Below, in pieces: positions 52,261 through 61,565 of a DNA stretch of 64,000 nt. The stretch comes from Candidatus Gastranaerophilales bacterium (GTDB taxonomy: Bacteria; Cyanobacteriota; Vampirovibrionia; Gastranaerophilales; Gastranaerophilaceae). The translations under genes were made by a program, and so were the position numbers. The stretch covers positions 19,189 to 83,188 of the forward strand of contig CALUPU010000008.1 in assembly GCA_944322725.1 (NCBI GenBank). The letters are read 5' to 3'. The notes below the pieces were generated by a model that saw only the letters and a list, made by a program, of their open reading frames with translations, was not told the DNA's origin and ran no database searches. The stretch's first letter is position 1; each line of letters opens with the position of its first letter.

Positions 52261-52674
52261 TTATCCGGGGTAATCGGAAACATCGTTTTCAACAATATCA
52301 AAATCGCGTTTTTTCCAGCCTTTGAAGCCTCCGATAAGTTCCATAACAGGGTATCCTCTGTCAGCAAGCTTATAAGCAGCTTTCTGGCTTAACTGGCAAA
52401 GATAAGAATAACTGTATACGATATTAAGTTTATCTTTTGAAAACTTAACCATCTGCTCGTCCAGCTGGTCGCAAGGAACATGCACCGCATAAGGAATATG
52501 CCCCTTGACATAATCTTCGTATTTTCTTACATCAACGAGATTGTAGTCTTCAAGATGGCATTCCATCAAATGATTAAGCCTGTCCGGTCCGATTGTATAA
52601 GCAAGCTTGTTCATAAAGATTTCTCTTGCTTTTGCTGTATCTTTTGCAGCTTTCCAAATTTCTTCGTGACTCAT
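52261..52674 (-). CDS. Rhodanese-like protein lacking the catalytic cysteine
   Basis: A 137-residue single rhodanese domain (VDVRKYEDYVKGHIPYAVHV, then YKLADRGYPVMELIGGFKGW). The loop that normally reads YCxGxxC reads VYSYSYLCQLS: the catalytic Cys position is Ser88, and only Cys93 remains. Sulfur transfer by the usual route is therefore doubtful; it may be a binding domain or use Cys93. An N-terminal helical ~40 residues (DRLNHLMECHL) precedes the fold. AAAGGAG lies before the start. Downstream it is closed by a terminator. Confidence 0.88.
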   Translation of the reverse strand: MSHEEIWKAAKDTAKAREIFMNKLAYTIGPDRLNHLMECHLEDYNLVDVRKYEDYVKGHIPYAVHVPCDQLDEQMVKFSKDKLNIVYSYSYLCQLSQKAAYKLADRGYPVMELIGGFKGWKKRDFDIVENDVSDYPG

Positions 52675-52742
52675 AAGATTCTCCTTTAATTTTTTCTTCT
52701 TTAACTTAAAGGAAAATTCTTACTGTTACATTCGACAAAATA

Positions 52743-53306
52743 TTAATATTTTAGATTAGACCGCTTGTTTATGTAATTCTTGACCGCGTTAGTTATAATC
52801 AAATCAGGCTCTGTATAAACAAACTCCTGCAGCTTTGCAAGCCCCTCTTCTGTTCTGCCATCCTCCATAAGAATCAATCCGACCATTACCTGAGAAAGAG
52901 GATTTTTCTGACTGTCTTTACCATAAGATTTTAGTTTTTGAGAAGTTATACCGAGCCTCTTGTACACAACGGCAAGATCCTCATAAAGACTGAAATTCAT
53001 GGGATGACGTTTTAAAGCCCTTTGCAAAGTGTCCTGTGCAAGAGCAGGATAGCCTATTTTCATATAACAGTTGGCAAGATTGGCATAATAAACAGAACTT
53101 GCCTGCGTCTCAGGGTCTAACAGAACAGCCATTTGAAACTCTTTTATTGCAGCAGCATAATACCTGTCCTGCATATAAATAACACCGCGGTTGTTATGGT
53201 CAATGGCGTTTTTTTGCGCATCTATTGTCATTACCTCCATTTTTGCATGTGCACAAAGAGGTAAAAATATTAAAACTAAGGCTACTAAAACTCTATAAAA
53301 GAACAA
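52743..53306 (-). CDS. Exported TPR protein
   Basis: A 187-residue protein with a signal peptide (FFYRVLVALVLIFLPLCAHA) and about three TPR units (NNRGVIYMQDRYYAAAIKEF, YYANLANCYMKIGYPALAQD, YEDLAVVYKRLGITSQKL). I start at a TTG (53306) that has AGAAGG and AGGA upstream and begins the signal peptide; the longer frame to 53462 would lie inside the MBL-fold gene. It overlaps that gene by 14 bp, so the two are translationally coupled. A periplasmic scaffold role is likely. Confidence 0.7.
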   Translation of the reverse strand: MFFYRVLVALVLIFLPLCAHAKMEVMTIDAQKNAIDHNNRGVIYMQDRYYAAAIKEFQMAVLLDPETQASSVYYANLANCYMKIGYPALAQDTLQRALKRHPMNFSLYEDLAVVYKRLGITSQKLKSYGKDSQKNPLSQVMVGLILMEDGRTEEGLAKLQEFVYTEPDLIITNAVKNYINKRSNLKY

Positions 53307-54228
53307 TTTCCTGACCTTCTTTAGGAATAAAACAGCTTTTACAATTTTCAGTATAATGATTTTCAATCTCAAGTAAAAACTCATCGTTATAATTAGGGTC
53401 AAAATGGAAAAATGCCAGCGACTTTGCCTTTGCCTGAGAAAAAGTTTCAAGCGCCATATCAAAAGTAGAATGTCCGTAGCCCTGCTTTGAAAAATACGAG
53501 TTCAGATACTCTTCACTCGTGTACTGCGCATCATGTATCAACAAATCAGTTTCTCTTGCAAACAACACAAGCTTTTTGTTCGCTCCGACAAAACCTTCTG
53601 TGTCTGTTGCATACACAATAGACTTGTCTTTATATGCAATCTTGTAAATCATAACTCCGTCTTTAGGATGAGAGTTAGACTTGAGACAGCTTACAACAAC
53701 TTCTTCTCCCTGCGGCACATAATCCTCATCCGACTGAATTTTAATCATTTCCGGTACATCGCTTTCATCATTAAAAATTAGAGCATAGTTGTCGTTTATA
53801 TCGTAAAAACTCAATTTTGCATTCAAATCATTTAATCCGAGAGGAAAAGACTTGTCAAACACAAGATTTGATATCACTCCGTCCAAACCCTCTTCATATT
53901 CGGAAAATCCTACAATATTAATCTTTGATGTGTTTATATGCAATGGTTTAAAAAACGGCAGCCCCTGAATATGGTCATTATGTACGTGGCTCAATAATAT
54001 TGATGCACATATAGGCTCTTTGTGAAACTGTGCGGCATACTCTTTCATAAGTTCGTTACCGGTTTTAATAATACCTGTTCCAGCATCGAGTATAATTAAA
54101 TGTCCGTTTACATTTACCTCAACACACGCTGTGTTGCCGCCGTATTCAAGAAAATTAAAATCCGGTGTGGGATGGCTTCCTCTCACCCCTCTGAATTTAA
54201 CAATGAATTTGCCCTTTGATTCTCTCAT
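53293..54228 (-). CDS. MBL-fold metallohydrolase (phosphodiesterase-like)
   Basis: A 311-residue metallo-beta-lactamase fold enzyme. The dinuclear site is LLSHVHNDHIQGLPFF (HxHxDH, 81-86), with later ligands in NSHPKDGVMIY, YATDTEGF and the final FFHFDPNY. The start FRGVRGSHPTPDFNFLEYGGNTACVEV is typical of the cyclic-nucleotide phosphodiesterase/RNase Z-like group. No signal peptide. A phosphodiesterase acting on a nucleotide or RNA is most likely, but the substrate is unknown. Confidence 0.88.
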   Translation of the reverse strand: MRESKGKFIVKFRGVRGSHPTPDFNFLEYGGNTACVEVNVNGHLIILDAGTGIIKTGNELMKEYAAQFHKEPICASILLSHVHNDHIQGLPFFKPLHINTSKINIVGFSEYEEGLDGVISNLVFDKSFPLGLNDLNAKLSFYDINDNYALIFNDESDVPEMIKIQSDEDYVPQGEEVVVSCLKSNSHPKDGVMIYKIAYKDKSIVYATDTEGFVGANKKLVLFARETDLLIHDAQYTSEEYLNSYFSKQGYGHSTFDMALETFSQAKAKSLAFFHFDPNYNDEFLLEIENHYTENCKSCFIPKEGQEIVLL

Positions 54229-54298
54229 TTTTAAAACTCCATTTGTTTTTGTTATACATCGGATTTGAAAATCACAGCCGACCTTAATTCATTATAAC

Positions 54299-55270
54299 CT
54301 ATTTATCAAGAACCACAATCGTGTTTTGGTCGGACTCTTCTCCTGCTAAGGTTGAAGCGGAAAATGTCATAAGCTTAGCTTTTTTCTGCAATTCTTTCAG
54401 ATTGGTCTCTCTGAAATCAAAAGTAAAAATAACTTTGTTTTTAAGGTTATTAACAGTTACAATCCTGAAAGCATTCGGATATGTAGCAAGCGAAGGCGTG
54501 CTTACATGAAGAATATTGTCTTCTTTATATATCTTTGCTGCATGGTAATGTCCGGAAAATATTGCCATTGGCATTTTGTATTTGTGCAAAACAGTATAAA
54601 ACTCATCTGCATTGACTATCCTGTGATGAAAACTGGGAAAAGGCTCATGCAAAGGAAAATGCAAAAATATAAGAGGAATCTGCTGCGCAATTTTTGCCTG
54701 TGATAACTGTATATCAAGCCATTTTAACTGCTCTTCGGAAATTTCTCCCGTAGCAGTAATCTTATCATCAACAGAACCGTCCAGAACTATAACCCTGTAG
54801 CCTTTTTTAGGTACAAAAGAGTAATAAAATGTGTCAGAATCCATGTTCTTGTTATGTTTTTTTACATAGTCAAAATATTTATCCTTGGTAAAAGAAGTCC
54901 CAACTGCCGCATCATGATTGCCAAAAGTAAAATACCACGGGGCTTTGAGCTTGTTCATCTGATTACATGCCTGCTCCAAAAGCGGCTTACGCGGCTTGTC
55001 GATTAAATCACCCGTAACTATAACAAAATCAACATTAGGTACGGAATTAATTTGTTCTATCTCATCTTTAAACAATTCTTTAGTGTGCGAAAGCAGCTTG
55101 TAACTCGTATCCACAGTCTTATCAGACAAATGCACATCCGATATATGCGCAAATTTCAAAGGCTCTGCATAAGACAGCGCATTTACGCCAAAATATACAA
55201 ATATCGCAAAAAGCCCCCAGTAAACAAACCTGCTTAAAAAACTTTTTTTCTTTTTTGCACGTTTAGCCAT
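54299..55270 (-). CDS. Membrane-anchored calcineurin-like phosphoesterase
   Basis: A 323-residue metallophosphoesterase with a basic start and one membrane helix (FVYWGLFAIFVYFGVNAL), so the domain faces the periplasm. The dimetal motifs are all present: AHISDVHLSD, IVTGDLID, FTFGNHDA, IFLHFPLHEP and FSGHYHAAK. It resembles the CpdA (3',5'-cAMP phosphodiesterase) group, though an outward-facing enzyme would act on envelope phosphoesters or extracellular nucleotides. AGGAG precedes it, eight bases after tlyA. Confidence 0.88.
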   Translation of the reverse strand: MAKRAKKKKSFLSRFVYWGLFAIFVYFGVNALSYAEPLKFAHISDVHLSDKTVDTSYKLLSHTKELFKDEIEQINSVPNVDFVIVTGDLIDKPRKPLLEQACNQMNKLKAPWYFTFGNHDAAVGTSFTKDKYFDYVKKHNKNMDSDTFYYSFVPKKGYRVIVLDGSVDDKITATGEISEEQLKWLDIQLSQAKIAQQIPLIFLHFPLHEPFPSFHHRIVNADEFYTVLHKYKMPMAIFSGHYHAAKIYKEDNILHVSTPSLATYPNAFRIVTVNNLKNKVIFTFDFRETNLKELQKKAKLMTFSASTLAGEESDQNTIVVLDK

Positions 55271-55278
55271 ATTTTCTC

Positions 55279-56097
55279 CTAAAATTCATCACTATTTGCT
55301 GAATCCACAACTGTATTTATTAATTCTGTATCAAAATCAGTCTGATAATTGACTAACTGTACCAGATATTCTATATTTCCGGCAGGACCTTTTATAGGTG
55401 AATATGTCAGCTTCAACGGGTAAAGACCGATTGATTCAGCATACTCTATAACATCTCGAATAACCTTAAGATGCGTGCTTTTTTCTCTGACAACACCATT
55501 TTTGCCCACAAGTTCTTTACCTGCCTCAAACTGGGGTTTTATAAGAGAAACAATCTCCTGCTTTTCAGGATTCATAAGCTTTTTGATATTATCCAGCACT
55601 TTTGTTATGGAAATAAAAGACAAATCCATAGCACAAAAGTCAGGTAGAACATCATTTTCATCATAAATTTCAGATGGGTCGCAATTCTTGATATTTGTAC
55701 GTTCCACTACCTTTACACGGCTGTCGCTTCTGAGTTTCCACGCAATTTGCCCGTACCCTACATCAACAGCATAAACTTTTTGCGCATTGTTTTGCAGCAT
55801 ACAATCCGTAAATCCGCCTGTTGAGGCGCCTGCATCAAGACAAATTCGCCCTGTAAGGTCAATTTCAAAAGCTTTTACTGCCTTATCAAGCTTCAGACCG
55901 CCCCTTGAGACAAACGGCAGAGACTTTATTTCTATCTTTGTATTTTCCTTAAGTTCAAGCTGGTAACCTGATTTTGTAATGACTTCATCGTTAATTTTGA
56001 CGTCACCCGCCATTATGGCACCCTGTGCCTTGCTTTTTGTTTCAAAAAAGCCTTTGTCCACCAGTATTTTGTCCAAACGTTCTTTGTTCTTAGCCAT
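55279..56097 (-). CDS. tlyA: TlyA-family rRNA 2'-O-methyltransferase
   Basis: A 272-residue protein. An N-terminal S4 RNA-binding domain (RLDKILVDKGFFETKSKAQG, GDVKINDEVITKSG) is followed by an FtsJ-like methyltransferase domain with the SAM site LDAGASTGGFTDCML and the segment MDLSFISITKVL. TlyA proteins methylate ribose in 16S and 23S rRNA and were first named as hemolysins. It is the first gene of an operon with the phosphoesterase at 54299. Confidence 0.95.
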   Translation of the reverse strand: MAKNKERLDKILVDKGFFETKSKAQGAIMAGDVKINDEVITKSGYQLELKENTKIEIKSLPFVSRGGLKLDKAVKAFEIDLTGRICLDAGASTGGFTDCMLQNNAQKVYAVDVGYGQIAWKLRSDSRVKVVERTNIKNCDPSEIYDENDVLPDFCAMDLSFISITKVLDNIKKLMNPEKQEIVSLIKPQFEAGKELVGKNGVVREKSTHLKVIRDVIEYAESIGLYPLKLTYSPIKGPAGNIEYLVQLVNYQTDFDTELINTVVDSANSDEF

Positions 56098-56130
56098 AGG
56101 TCTATTATGTCATGAAAAAGAAACTGCGCA

Positions 56131-56164
56131 CAAAAAACCGCCTGAAGTTAACAGACGGTTTTTT
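56131..56164 (-). terminator. Rho-independent terminator after the branching enzyme
   Basis: On the minus strand ACCGTCTG and CAGGCGGT pair (one mismatch) around a seven-base loop and are followed by six T residues. The palindromic repeat lies between it and the stop codon of the branching enzyme. Confidence 0.8.
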
Positions 56165-56179
56165 GTTTTTATTAGATTG

Positions 56180-56290
56180 TCCGAGAAAATTTCGTGATAA
56201 GGAACGTGAACGAAATTTTTGAGTGGCTTATTGAAAAGGTGAACAATTGCTGGCTGCGGTGAGCCGGCAGCAATTGTGACACTAGATTAG
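56180..56290 (+). repeat. Palindromic repeat, copy C, downstream of the branching enzyme
   Basis: A 111-bp member, nearly identical to copy B at 16742-16852, with a handful of changes including AAGGAACGTG for AACGAACGTG and ACTAGATTAG for ACTGGATTAA. Both hairpins are intact. It sits in the 3' untranslated region of the branching enzyme, opposite in strand. Confidence 0.9.
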
Positions 56291-56301
56291 ATTAAACTGA
56301 A

Positions 56302-58026
56302 TTATTGATACAATGGTTTCAGCTTTTCTTCCTGCTGAGGAATCTTGCCTTCTTCAATAGGCAGATATGCTCTGTAATCGATTACAGGGAAGCAGTTGTC
56401 AATTGATTCAATTTCTGAAAGCACGCCTTCATCAATGCTGCCGGATTCAATCATATCAGCGATAGTCTCAAATCTTTCAACATGTTCTCTAAATCTGTCA
56501 GTTGCATAGTCTTTTGCCTGCCATGTAGTGATTAAGAACGGCCAGTCAGAACTTTGAAGAAGCAGATTTTCTCTAGCAAGCTGGTTCAAGGCTCTATGCA
56601 GCAGCTTATCTTCAGGGATTTTTTCGTATTTTGAAGCAATATCAATAATACGTTTTTCACATCCGTGGATAATAGGCCACATCCACTCTGTAAGGTGGTT
56701 TTGCCATACATAGAAGTGACCGCCCTGACCCCATGAAGATTCCGGAATCTGGATAGCTTCTGTCGGCGGATGAGCTTTCAAGTATTCACCCGCAGTCATT
56801 CTTTCAACCTGAGGAAGGTAATTATTGAATTTTCTTACAACCTGTTTTATGAATTCTACACCTTCAAACCACCAGTGTCCGAACAATTCTGTATCGAATG
56901 AAACCATTACAAGACCTTCTTTACCATCGTGAGAAAGTTTGTAATCGTTTAACAAATGATAAATTAAGGTTGTATAGTGGTCAGAGTTCAGGTTGACCTG
57001 AGACATAGCCAATACAGGGTCGTAAAGCATTTTATCGCCCAAATCAGTTGTTGAAGAAGTAATTCTCCAGTAATGAGCGCCTGATTTGTCGTCTTTTTTG
57101 TGGAACTCTCTATAGCAGCCGTCACCCGGATATCCGTCTGCAGCTGACCATACCTGGAACCCTGCTCTGTCATTTCTTCCCATTACGGCCACTTGCGCGT
57201 CAGGCAGCCAGTAAGCAGAATATGTATCATATCCTGTCGGTTCTCTTTCAGGCAGAGGAATGTATTCAATGTTTCCGTAAACACCGATTACACGTCTGTT
57301 TCCGATTGAATTTCCGCCTTCTATTACGTGTGATTCTGTAAAGAAGTATTCAATATCATTATTCTGAAGAGTTACTTCTATAGCAGGTCTCCATTTCTTT
57401 TGACCATCCTTACCGGTATATTCATAACCCTGTCTGTAAGCACATTCAGGCAGCCAGCAGCCTTTTGCTTTTTTGCCGAAAAGTCTTTTTGTTGTATCAG
57501 AACCGATTTTGAACTGAGCATTGAGGTTTGAATCAGTTGCAAGAAGCGGAGAAAATCCGTGTGTTGCACCTGATGTTGTGATTTCAATACAGCCCAAATC
57601 CTGATATTTCTTGAATGCTCCGATTAAATCTTTTCCATATTTATTAATAAAAGAATCTTTGATATGGTTGAACCAGTCAAAGTAGTATTTTGCAAGATAT
57701 TTTAAGTGTTGTGAATGTGCAACTTCAGGGTCGGGATATCTTTCCAAATCCTTTGATACTGCTTTGATACGAGCGTCCAGGTATTCGATAAAACCGTTTT
57801 TCAGGTGTTCATCATTAAGCTGCTCTGCAAGGATAGGGGTAATACCTACAGTTAACTTAGCTTTTATTCCTTCATCGTCATACAATTCCGAAATTGCATT
57901 TAATAACGGAATATATGTTTCTGCCATACATTCATAAAGGTTTTCTTCCCCGAAAGGCCACATACCGGCTTTTCTGTAATAAGGGAGGTGGGAGTGTAAC
58001 ATAAATACAAATTGACCTACCGTCAT
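56302..58026 (-). CDS. 1,4-alpha-glucan branching enzyme, GH57 family
   Basis: A 574-residue GH57/DUF1957 enzyme that makes alpha-1,6 branches in glycogen. The start GQFVFMLHSHLPYYRKAGMW is the family signature. The nucleophile is Glu194 (GCWLPECAYRQG), and the acid/base is Asp378 (MVSFDTELFGHWWFEG). A helical C-terminal DUF1957 domain follows (SSWGQGGHFYVWQN). AAAAGGAG precedes the ATG. GH57 branching enzymes are common in cyanobacteria, archaea and thermophiles. It is a single-gene unit with a large palindrome in its upstream region. Confidence 0.93.
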   Translation of the reverse strand: MTVGQFVFMLHSHLPYYRKAGMWPFGEENLYECMAETYIPLLNAISELYDDEGIKAKLTVGITPILAEQLNDEHLKNGFIEYLDARIKAVSKDLERYPDPEVAHSQHLKYLAKYYFDWFNHIKDSFINKYGKDLIGAFKKYQDLGCIEITTSGATHGFSPLLATDSNLNAQFKIGSDTTKRLFGKKAKGCWLPECAYRQGYEYTGKDGQKKWRPAIEVTLQNNDIEYFFTESHVIEGGNSIGNRRVIGVYGNIEYIPLPEREPTGYDTYSAYWLPDAQVAVMGRNDRAGFQVWSAADGYPGDGCYREFHKKDDKSGAHYWRITSSTTDLGDKMLYDPVLAMSQVNLNSDHYTTLIYHLLNDYKLSHDGKEGLVMVSFDTELFGHWWFEGVEFIKQVVRKFNNYLPQVERMTAGEYLKAHPPTEAIQIPESSWGQGGHFYVWQNHLTEWMWPIIHGCEKRIIDIASKYEKIPEDKLLHRALNQLARENLLLQSSDWPFLITTWQAKDYATDRFREHVERFETIADMIESGSIDEGVLSEIESIDNCFPVIDYRAYLPIEEGKIPQQEEKLKPLYQ

Positions 58027-58172
58027 AATCTCTCCTTTTCTCTTAATTTGCGCCTAGACGCTGTATTCTTATATATTTTGGATAGCACACCGGACAATTG
58101 TGCAAACTCCTTTATCGGTTTAGACTGTTTTTAATAATCCGCCCCTGATTATATATAGTTATATCACAATTA

Positions 58173-58223
58173 TTTGTAAAATATAACCCCATAGAACTAA
58201 TTCTATCGGGCTATATTTACAAA
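58173..58223. repeat. 51-bp near-perfect palindrome
   Basis: TTTGTAAAATATAaCCCcATAGAA faces TTCTATcGGGcTATATTTACAAA across four bases, with only a few mismatches and one base unpaired. It lies ~150 bp upstream of the branching enzyme start and ~50 bp from the terminator of the next gene. It could be a large operator, an RNA hairpin or a degenerate mobile palindrome. Confidence 0.6.
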
Positions 58224-58259
58224 ACATAATATTTATATAAATTTACGCTAAAAGACTAT

Positions 58260-58296
58260 AAAAAACAGGCCTTGTGTATTACAAAGCCTGTTTTAT
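58260..58296 (-). terminator. Rho-independent terminator of the 58312 gene
   Basis: On the minus strand ACAGGCtTTGT pairs with ACAAgGCCTGT around a short loop and is followed by six T residues, just after the stop at 58312. Confidence 0.85.
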
Positions 58297-58311
58297 TATT
58301 ACCTGTTATGC

Positions 58312-58977
58312 TTACTGAACTTCGAGTATAAATCCGCCGTTGTCCGCATTTTGAATAGCATTTTCATTCATTTTTGCACGGAGATTTTTGATGTATTTGT
58401 ATACATAATCTCTTGGCAATTCCAGAACCTGCGCAAGTTCTTTAGCGTATACAATATGATTTTTGTTGTTAAGAAAATGTTCAAACACAGCCTGTTCACG
58501 CGGTGTTAGGTTCTTTTTGAAAGTAACCTGAACTTCTTCTTTTACAATAGTTGCTTTAGGTAATATTTCTTTGACCTGTGCTTTTGGCTCCTGTTTAGAT
58601 TTTGAAACAGGTTTAATTTCTGATTTTTTAGCTTCTTTAATTTCATTTAAAAGTGATTTTGTTTCTTTTTTGGGTTTATTAATAGTCTTTTTCAATTCAC
58701 GTTCAGCTTTTGCAAGAGAAATTTCTTTTTCTATCTCAAATGATTGCTGCGCGAGAGAATTTATTCTTTCTGCTTTAAAATTATTTTTGGATACGGATGT
58801 ATCATCAGATACATATCTGAGTTCTGATGAATGTTTATAGACCTTATCCACCATATCATTAGTCTCTTTTTCGTTGCTTATTTCTTTGCCTAATCTTTTT
58901 GCATAATCTTCTAAGGTAATTCTTTCCAAAGAACTTCTCCACTGTCTAATCTCTTCTTTGGTCAAATAATCCGGCAT
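58312..58977 (-). CDS. Uncharacterised protein with C-terminal winged-helix-like domain
   Basis: A 221-residue protein. The N-terminal ~30 residues (LTKEEIRQWRSSLERITLED) and a long charged coiled region (~60-150, EKEISLAKAERELKKTINKP) precede a C-terminal helix-turn-helix: LTPREQAVFEHFLNNKNHIV, AKELAQVLELPRDYVYKYIKNLRAKM, then a wing GGFILEV. This resembles OmpR/PhoB-type effector domains, without a receiver. DNA binding is plausible. AAGGAG precedes the start. The ~210-bp region upstream (58978-59187) holds its promoter and nothing else recognised. Confidence 0.7.
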   Translation of the reverse strand: MPDYLTKEEIRQWRSSLERITLEDYAKRLGKEISNEKETNDMVDKVYKHSSELRYVSDDTSVSKNNFKAERINSLAQQSFEIEKEISLAKAERELKKTINKPKKETKSLLNEIKEAKKSEIKPVSKSKQEPKAQVKEILPKATIVKEEVQVTFKKNLTPREQAVFEHFLNNKNHIVYAKELAQVLELPRDYVYKYIKNLRAKMNENAIQNADNGGFILEVQ

Positions 58978-59187
58978 ATCAATAAATCTCCTTGACTATA
59001 TATAAACTGTCTAACTTACTTAGCCCTGATGTGTATTTGTTAATCAAAACAAATAGCCGACTTTACTACGATGCTCAGTATAAATTTCTCTTTCAACTTA
59101 CCAATGGGGCTTAGGTTAAGTATAATCTATCATAAAATTTGTATAAAAATCTCAAAATATGTAGCAATTTTTACAATGTAAATTTAT

Positions 59188-60327
59188 TTATTTTGAGGTT
59201 GATTTTTTTGTTAATTCTCTTATAATCATGTCGGTTTCTAAAATTTCATCAAGGGTAGGATTTGTGATACTTTTATGAGCATCCATCATTTTCTTTGTAA
59301 TTTCATAGATTTGCCATAATGAAATTTTCTTGTCGAGAAATGCATAAACAGCTTCTTCGTTAGCTGCATTCATTACAACAGGAAGTGTACCGCCCTGTTT
59401 TCCCGCTTCAAAAGCAAGTTTAAGACAGGGAAATTTTTCCATATCAGGTGCCTCAAAATCCAGCCTGCCTGCTTTTATAAAATCAAAACTGCGTGTCTCA
59501 ATACCTTCAAAACGGTGAGGATATGTAAGCGTATATTGAATAGGAATATGCATTGAGGGAAACCCAAGCTGTGCAATTACGCTTCCGTCAACGTATTCAA
59601 CTGCGCTGTGAACAATACTCTGAGGATGCACAACAACTTGAATTTTGTCATACGGCATATTAAAAAGATGATGTGCTTCTATTACCTCAAGCCCTTTATT
59701 CATAAGGGTTGCCGAATCAATTGTTATTTTTTTGCCCATATTCCATCTGGGGTGGTGAAGTGTCTGTTCTACAGTGGCGTTTTTGATATCTTCTATAGAA
59801 CTGTTTCTAAACGGCCCGCCTGATGCCGTAATAATAAGTTTTTCAACCTCATCACGATTTGAAAGACACTGGTGGATTGCACCGTGCTCAGAATCTACGG
59901 GGAGAATTTTTACACCTTTTTCACGGGCGCGCTTCATTACTATATCTCCCGCCATAACAAGAGTTTCTTTGTTTGCCAGAGCAACATCAATGTTATTTTC
60001 TATTGCTGCAAGTGTCGGTTTTAAGCCTGTTTTGCCCGATACGGAAACAAGTATTCTCTCATTTGTTGTATCAGAAGCAATATCAATAAGCCCCTCATCT
60101 CCGTGAAGAAAATTGATTTTAGGAAATTCTTTCTTAAGAAGCAATGCATCATTTTCTGATTTGACACAGACATTTGAAGGATTAACAAGTTTAATCTGCT
60201 GTCTGAGCACTTCAATATTGGAACCGCCTGTCAAAGACACAACATCAAAAAATCCGGGCATTTTTTGAATAACTTCAATTGCCTGCCTGCCGATTGAACC
60301 TGTTGAACCTAAAATCGAAATTTTCAT
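59188..60327 (-). CDS. dxr: 1-deoxy-D-xylulose 5-phosphate reductoisomerase
   Basis: A 379-residue NADPH-dependent enzyme, the committed step of the MEP isoprenoid pathway. The nucleotide site is ISILGSTGSIGRQAIEVI. ALANKETLVMAG, LPVDSEHGAIHQCL, ITASGGPFRN, HPRWNMGKKITIDSATLMNK and EVIEAHHLFN are the catalytic and metal-site motifs. It is a single-gene unit. Confidence 0.97.
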   Translation of the reverse strand: MKISILGSTGSIGRQAIEVIQKMPGFFDVVSLTGGSNIEVLRQQIKLVNPSNVCVKSENDALLLKKEFPKINFLHGDEGLIDIASDTTNERILVSVSGKTGLKPTLAAIENNIDVALANKETLVMAGDIVMKRAREKGVKILPVDSEHGAIHQCLSNRDEVEKLIITASGGPFRNSSIEDIKNATVEQTLHHPRWNMGKKITIDSATLMNKGLEVIEAHHLFNMPYDKIQVVVHPQSIVHSAVEYVDGSVIAQLGFPSMHIPIQYTLTYPHRFEGIETRSFDFIKAGRLDFEAPDMEKFPCLKLAFEAGKQGGTLPVVMNAANEEAVYAFLDKKISLWQIYEITKKMMDAHKSITNPTLDEILETDMIIRELTKKSTSK

Positions 60328-60476
60328 AATCTATCCTGCTAATCACTCTCTAAATAATTATAGAATAAATATATTCTTTGCAATATTAAAATCAAAACCG
60401 CCATAAAATTCAAAAAATTGCCCGCGGGATTTATTTTTAGTAAAATTTAATAAGACAAATTGAGCGGGGTGCACTT

Positions 60477-61565
60477 TTGAAAACACTAACACTAAAAGCC
60501 ACAGCAGTAGGCAGCCTTCCTCACAAAAGTCCGCAGGAGGCAATAGATTTAATTTTTGATAAATTCAAAGAAATACCTTTCTGGCCTCAGCTTGCAGGTG
60601 TGGACAAACATGAAGATATGACAGTCCAGTATATTCAGGGCATACCGGGTATTGTGTACGATGAAAAAAATTGCAAATATTTGTACGATGCTCAGAGTGA
60701 CGAGTTTTTTGAAAAACTTGAAGAATTCTTTATGGATTATGAAGCAATAATCGGAGAAAAAGACTTCTCAAACCTAGACAAATATGCAATTACCGCACCT
60801 TATTCCAGTGCAATACCGCTTTATCTTGAAAAATTCAAACAGGGTAAATATAACTATGCAAAATGCCATATAATAGGACCTTTTACATGGGGAACAAGCC
60901 TCTGTGACTCAGAAGGTGTTTGTGCATTTTATGACGAGACATACAGAGAAGTTTTAATCAAAGGACTTACGCTAAAAGCTGTATGGCAGATACATCAGGT
61001 TAAAAAAGCCAATCCTGATGCGGTTCCCGTTATGTTTATGGATGAGCCTGTTATGTCTCAGTTCGGAACTTCCGCATTTATTACCGTAAAAAAAGAAGAT
61101 ATTATAGAAGCATTAAAAGAAATTTCCGACGTAATCAAAGATTTCGGCGGTCTGTGTGCAGTTCATTGCTGCGGAAAATCCGACTGGTCCGTGCTCATTG
61201 ATGCGGGTGTGAATATTATAAACTTTGACGCATTTTCTTATGCAAAGAGCCTCGGCGCTTATGCAAAAGATATGGAGAAGTTTTTGAAAAAAGACGGATA
61301 TATTGCGTGGGGCATAGTTCCTACACTGGATAAAAATGCACTTGAAAAAACAAATCTCCCTGAACTTGAACAGAAATTTGAAGCCGCTGTCGATGACCTT
61401 GTTAAAAAGTCTAAAGATAAAATTGACAGAGATTTGATAATAAGCCAGAGTTTTTTCACACCTTCGTGCGGTGCAGGAGGACTGTCAATGAACCTTGCCA
61501 GAAAAGCAATGTCTCTTGTGAACGAACTTTCAGATAAATTAAAAGAAAAATACGGGGTAAATTAA
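60477..61565 (+). CDS. UROD/MetE-like (cobalamin-independent methionine synthase fold) protein
   Basis: A 362-residue TIM-barrel protein. The start ATAVGSLPHKSPQEAIDLI is typical of UROD/MetE-like proteins, FMDEPVMSQFG and AVHCCGKSDWSVL give His and Cys residues suited to bind zinc, and AWGIVPTLDK follows. Such proteins transfer methyl groups between corrinoids, thiols or folates, or demethylate substrates. TTG start with GCGGGGTG before it. It overlaps a CooC-like ATPase and precedes folD, which suggests one-carbon metabolism. The exact substrate is unknown; it is not full-length MetE. Confidence 0.75.
   Translation: MKTLTLKATAVGSLPHKSPQEAIDLIFDKFKEIPFWPQLAGVDKHEDMTVQYIQGIPGIVYDEKNCKYLYDAQSDEFFEKLEEFFMDYEAIIGEKDFSNLDKYAITAPYSSAIPLYLEKFKQGKYNYAKCHIIGPFTWGTSLCDSEGVCAFYDETYREVLIKGLTLKAVWQIHQVKKANPDAVPVMFMDEPVMSQFGTSAFITVKKEDIIEALKEISDVIKDFGGLCAVHCCGKSDWSVLIDAGVNIINFDAFSYAKSLGAYAKDMEKFLKKDGYIAWGIVPTLDKNALEKTNLPELEQKFEAAVDDLVKKSKDKIDRDLIISQSFFTPSCGAGGLSMNLARKAMSLVNELSDKLKEKYGVN

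Noticed and set aside
53307..53462. Longer start of the exported TPR protein
   Set aside because: The extension lies entirely inside the MBL-fold gene in another frame. The TTG at 53306 begins a clean signal peptide.
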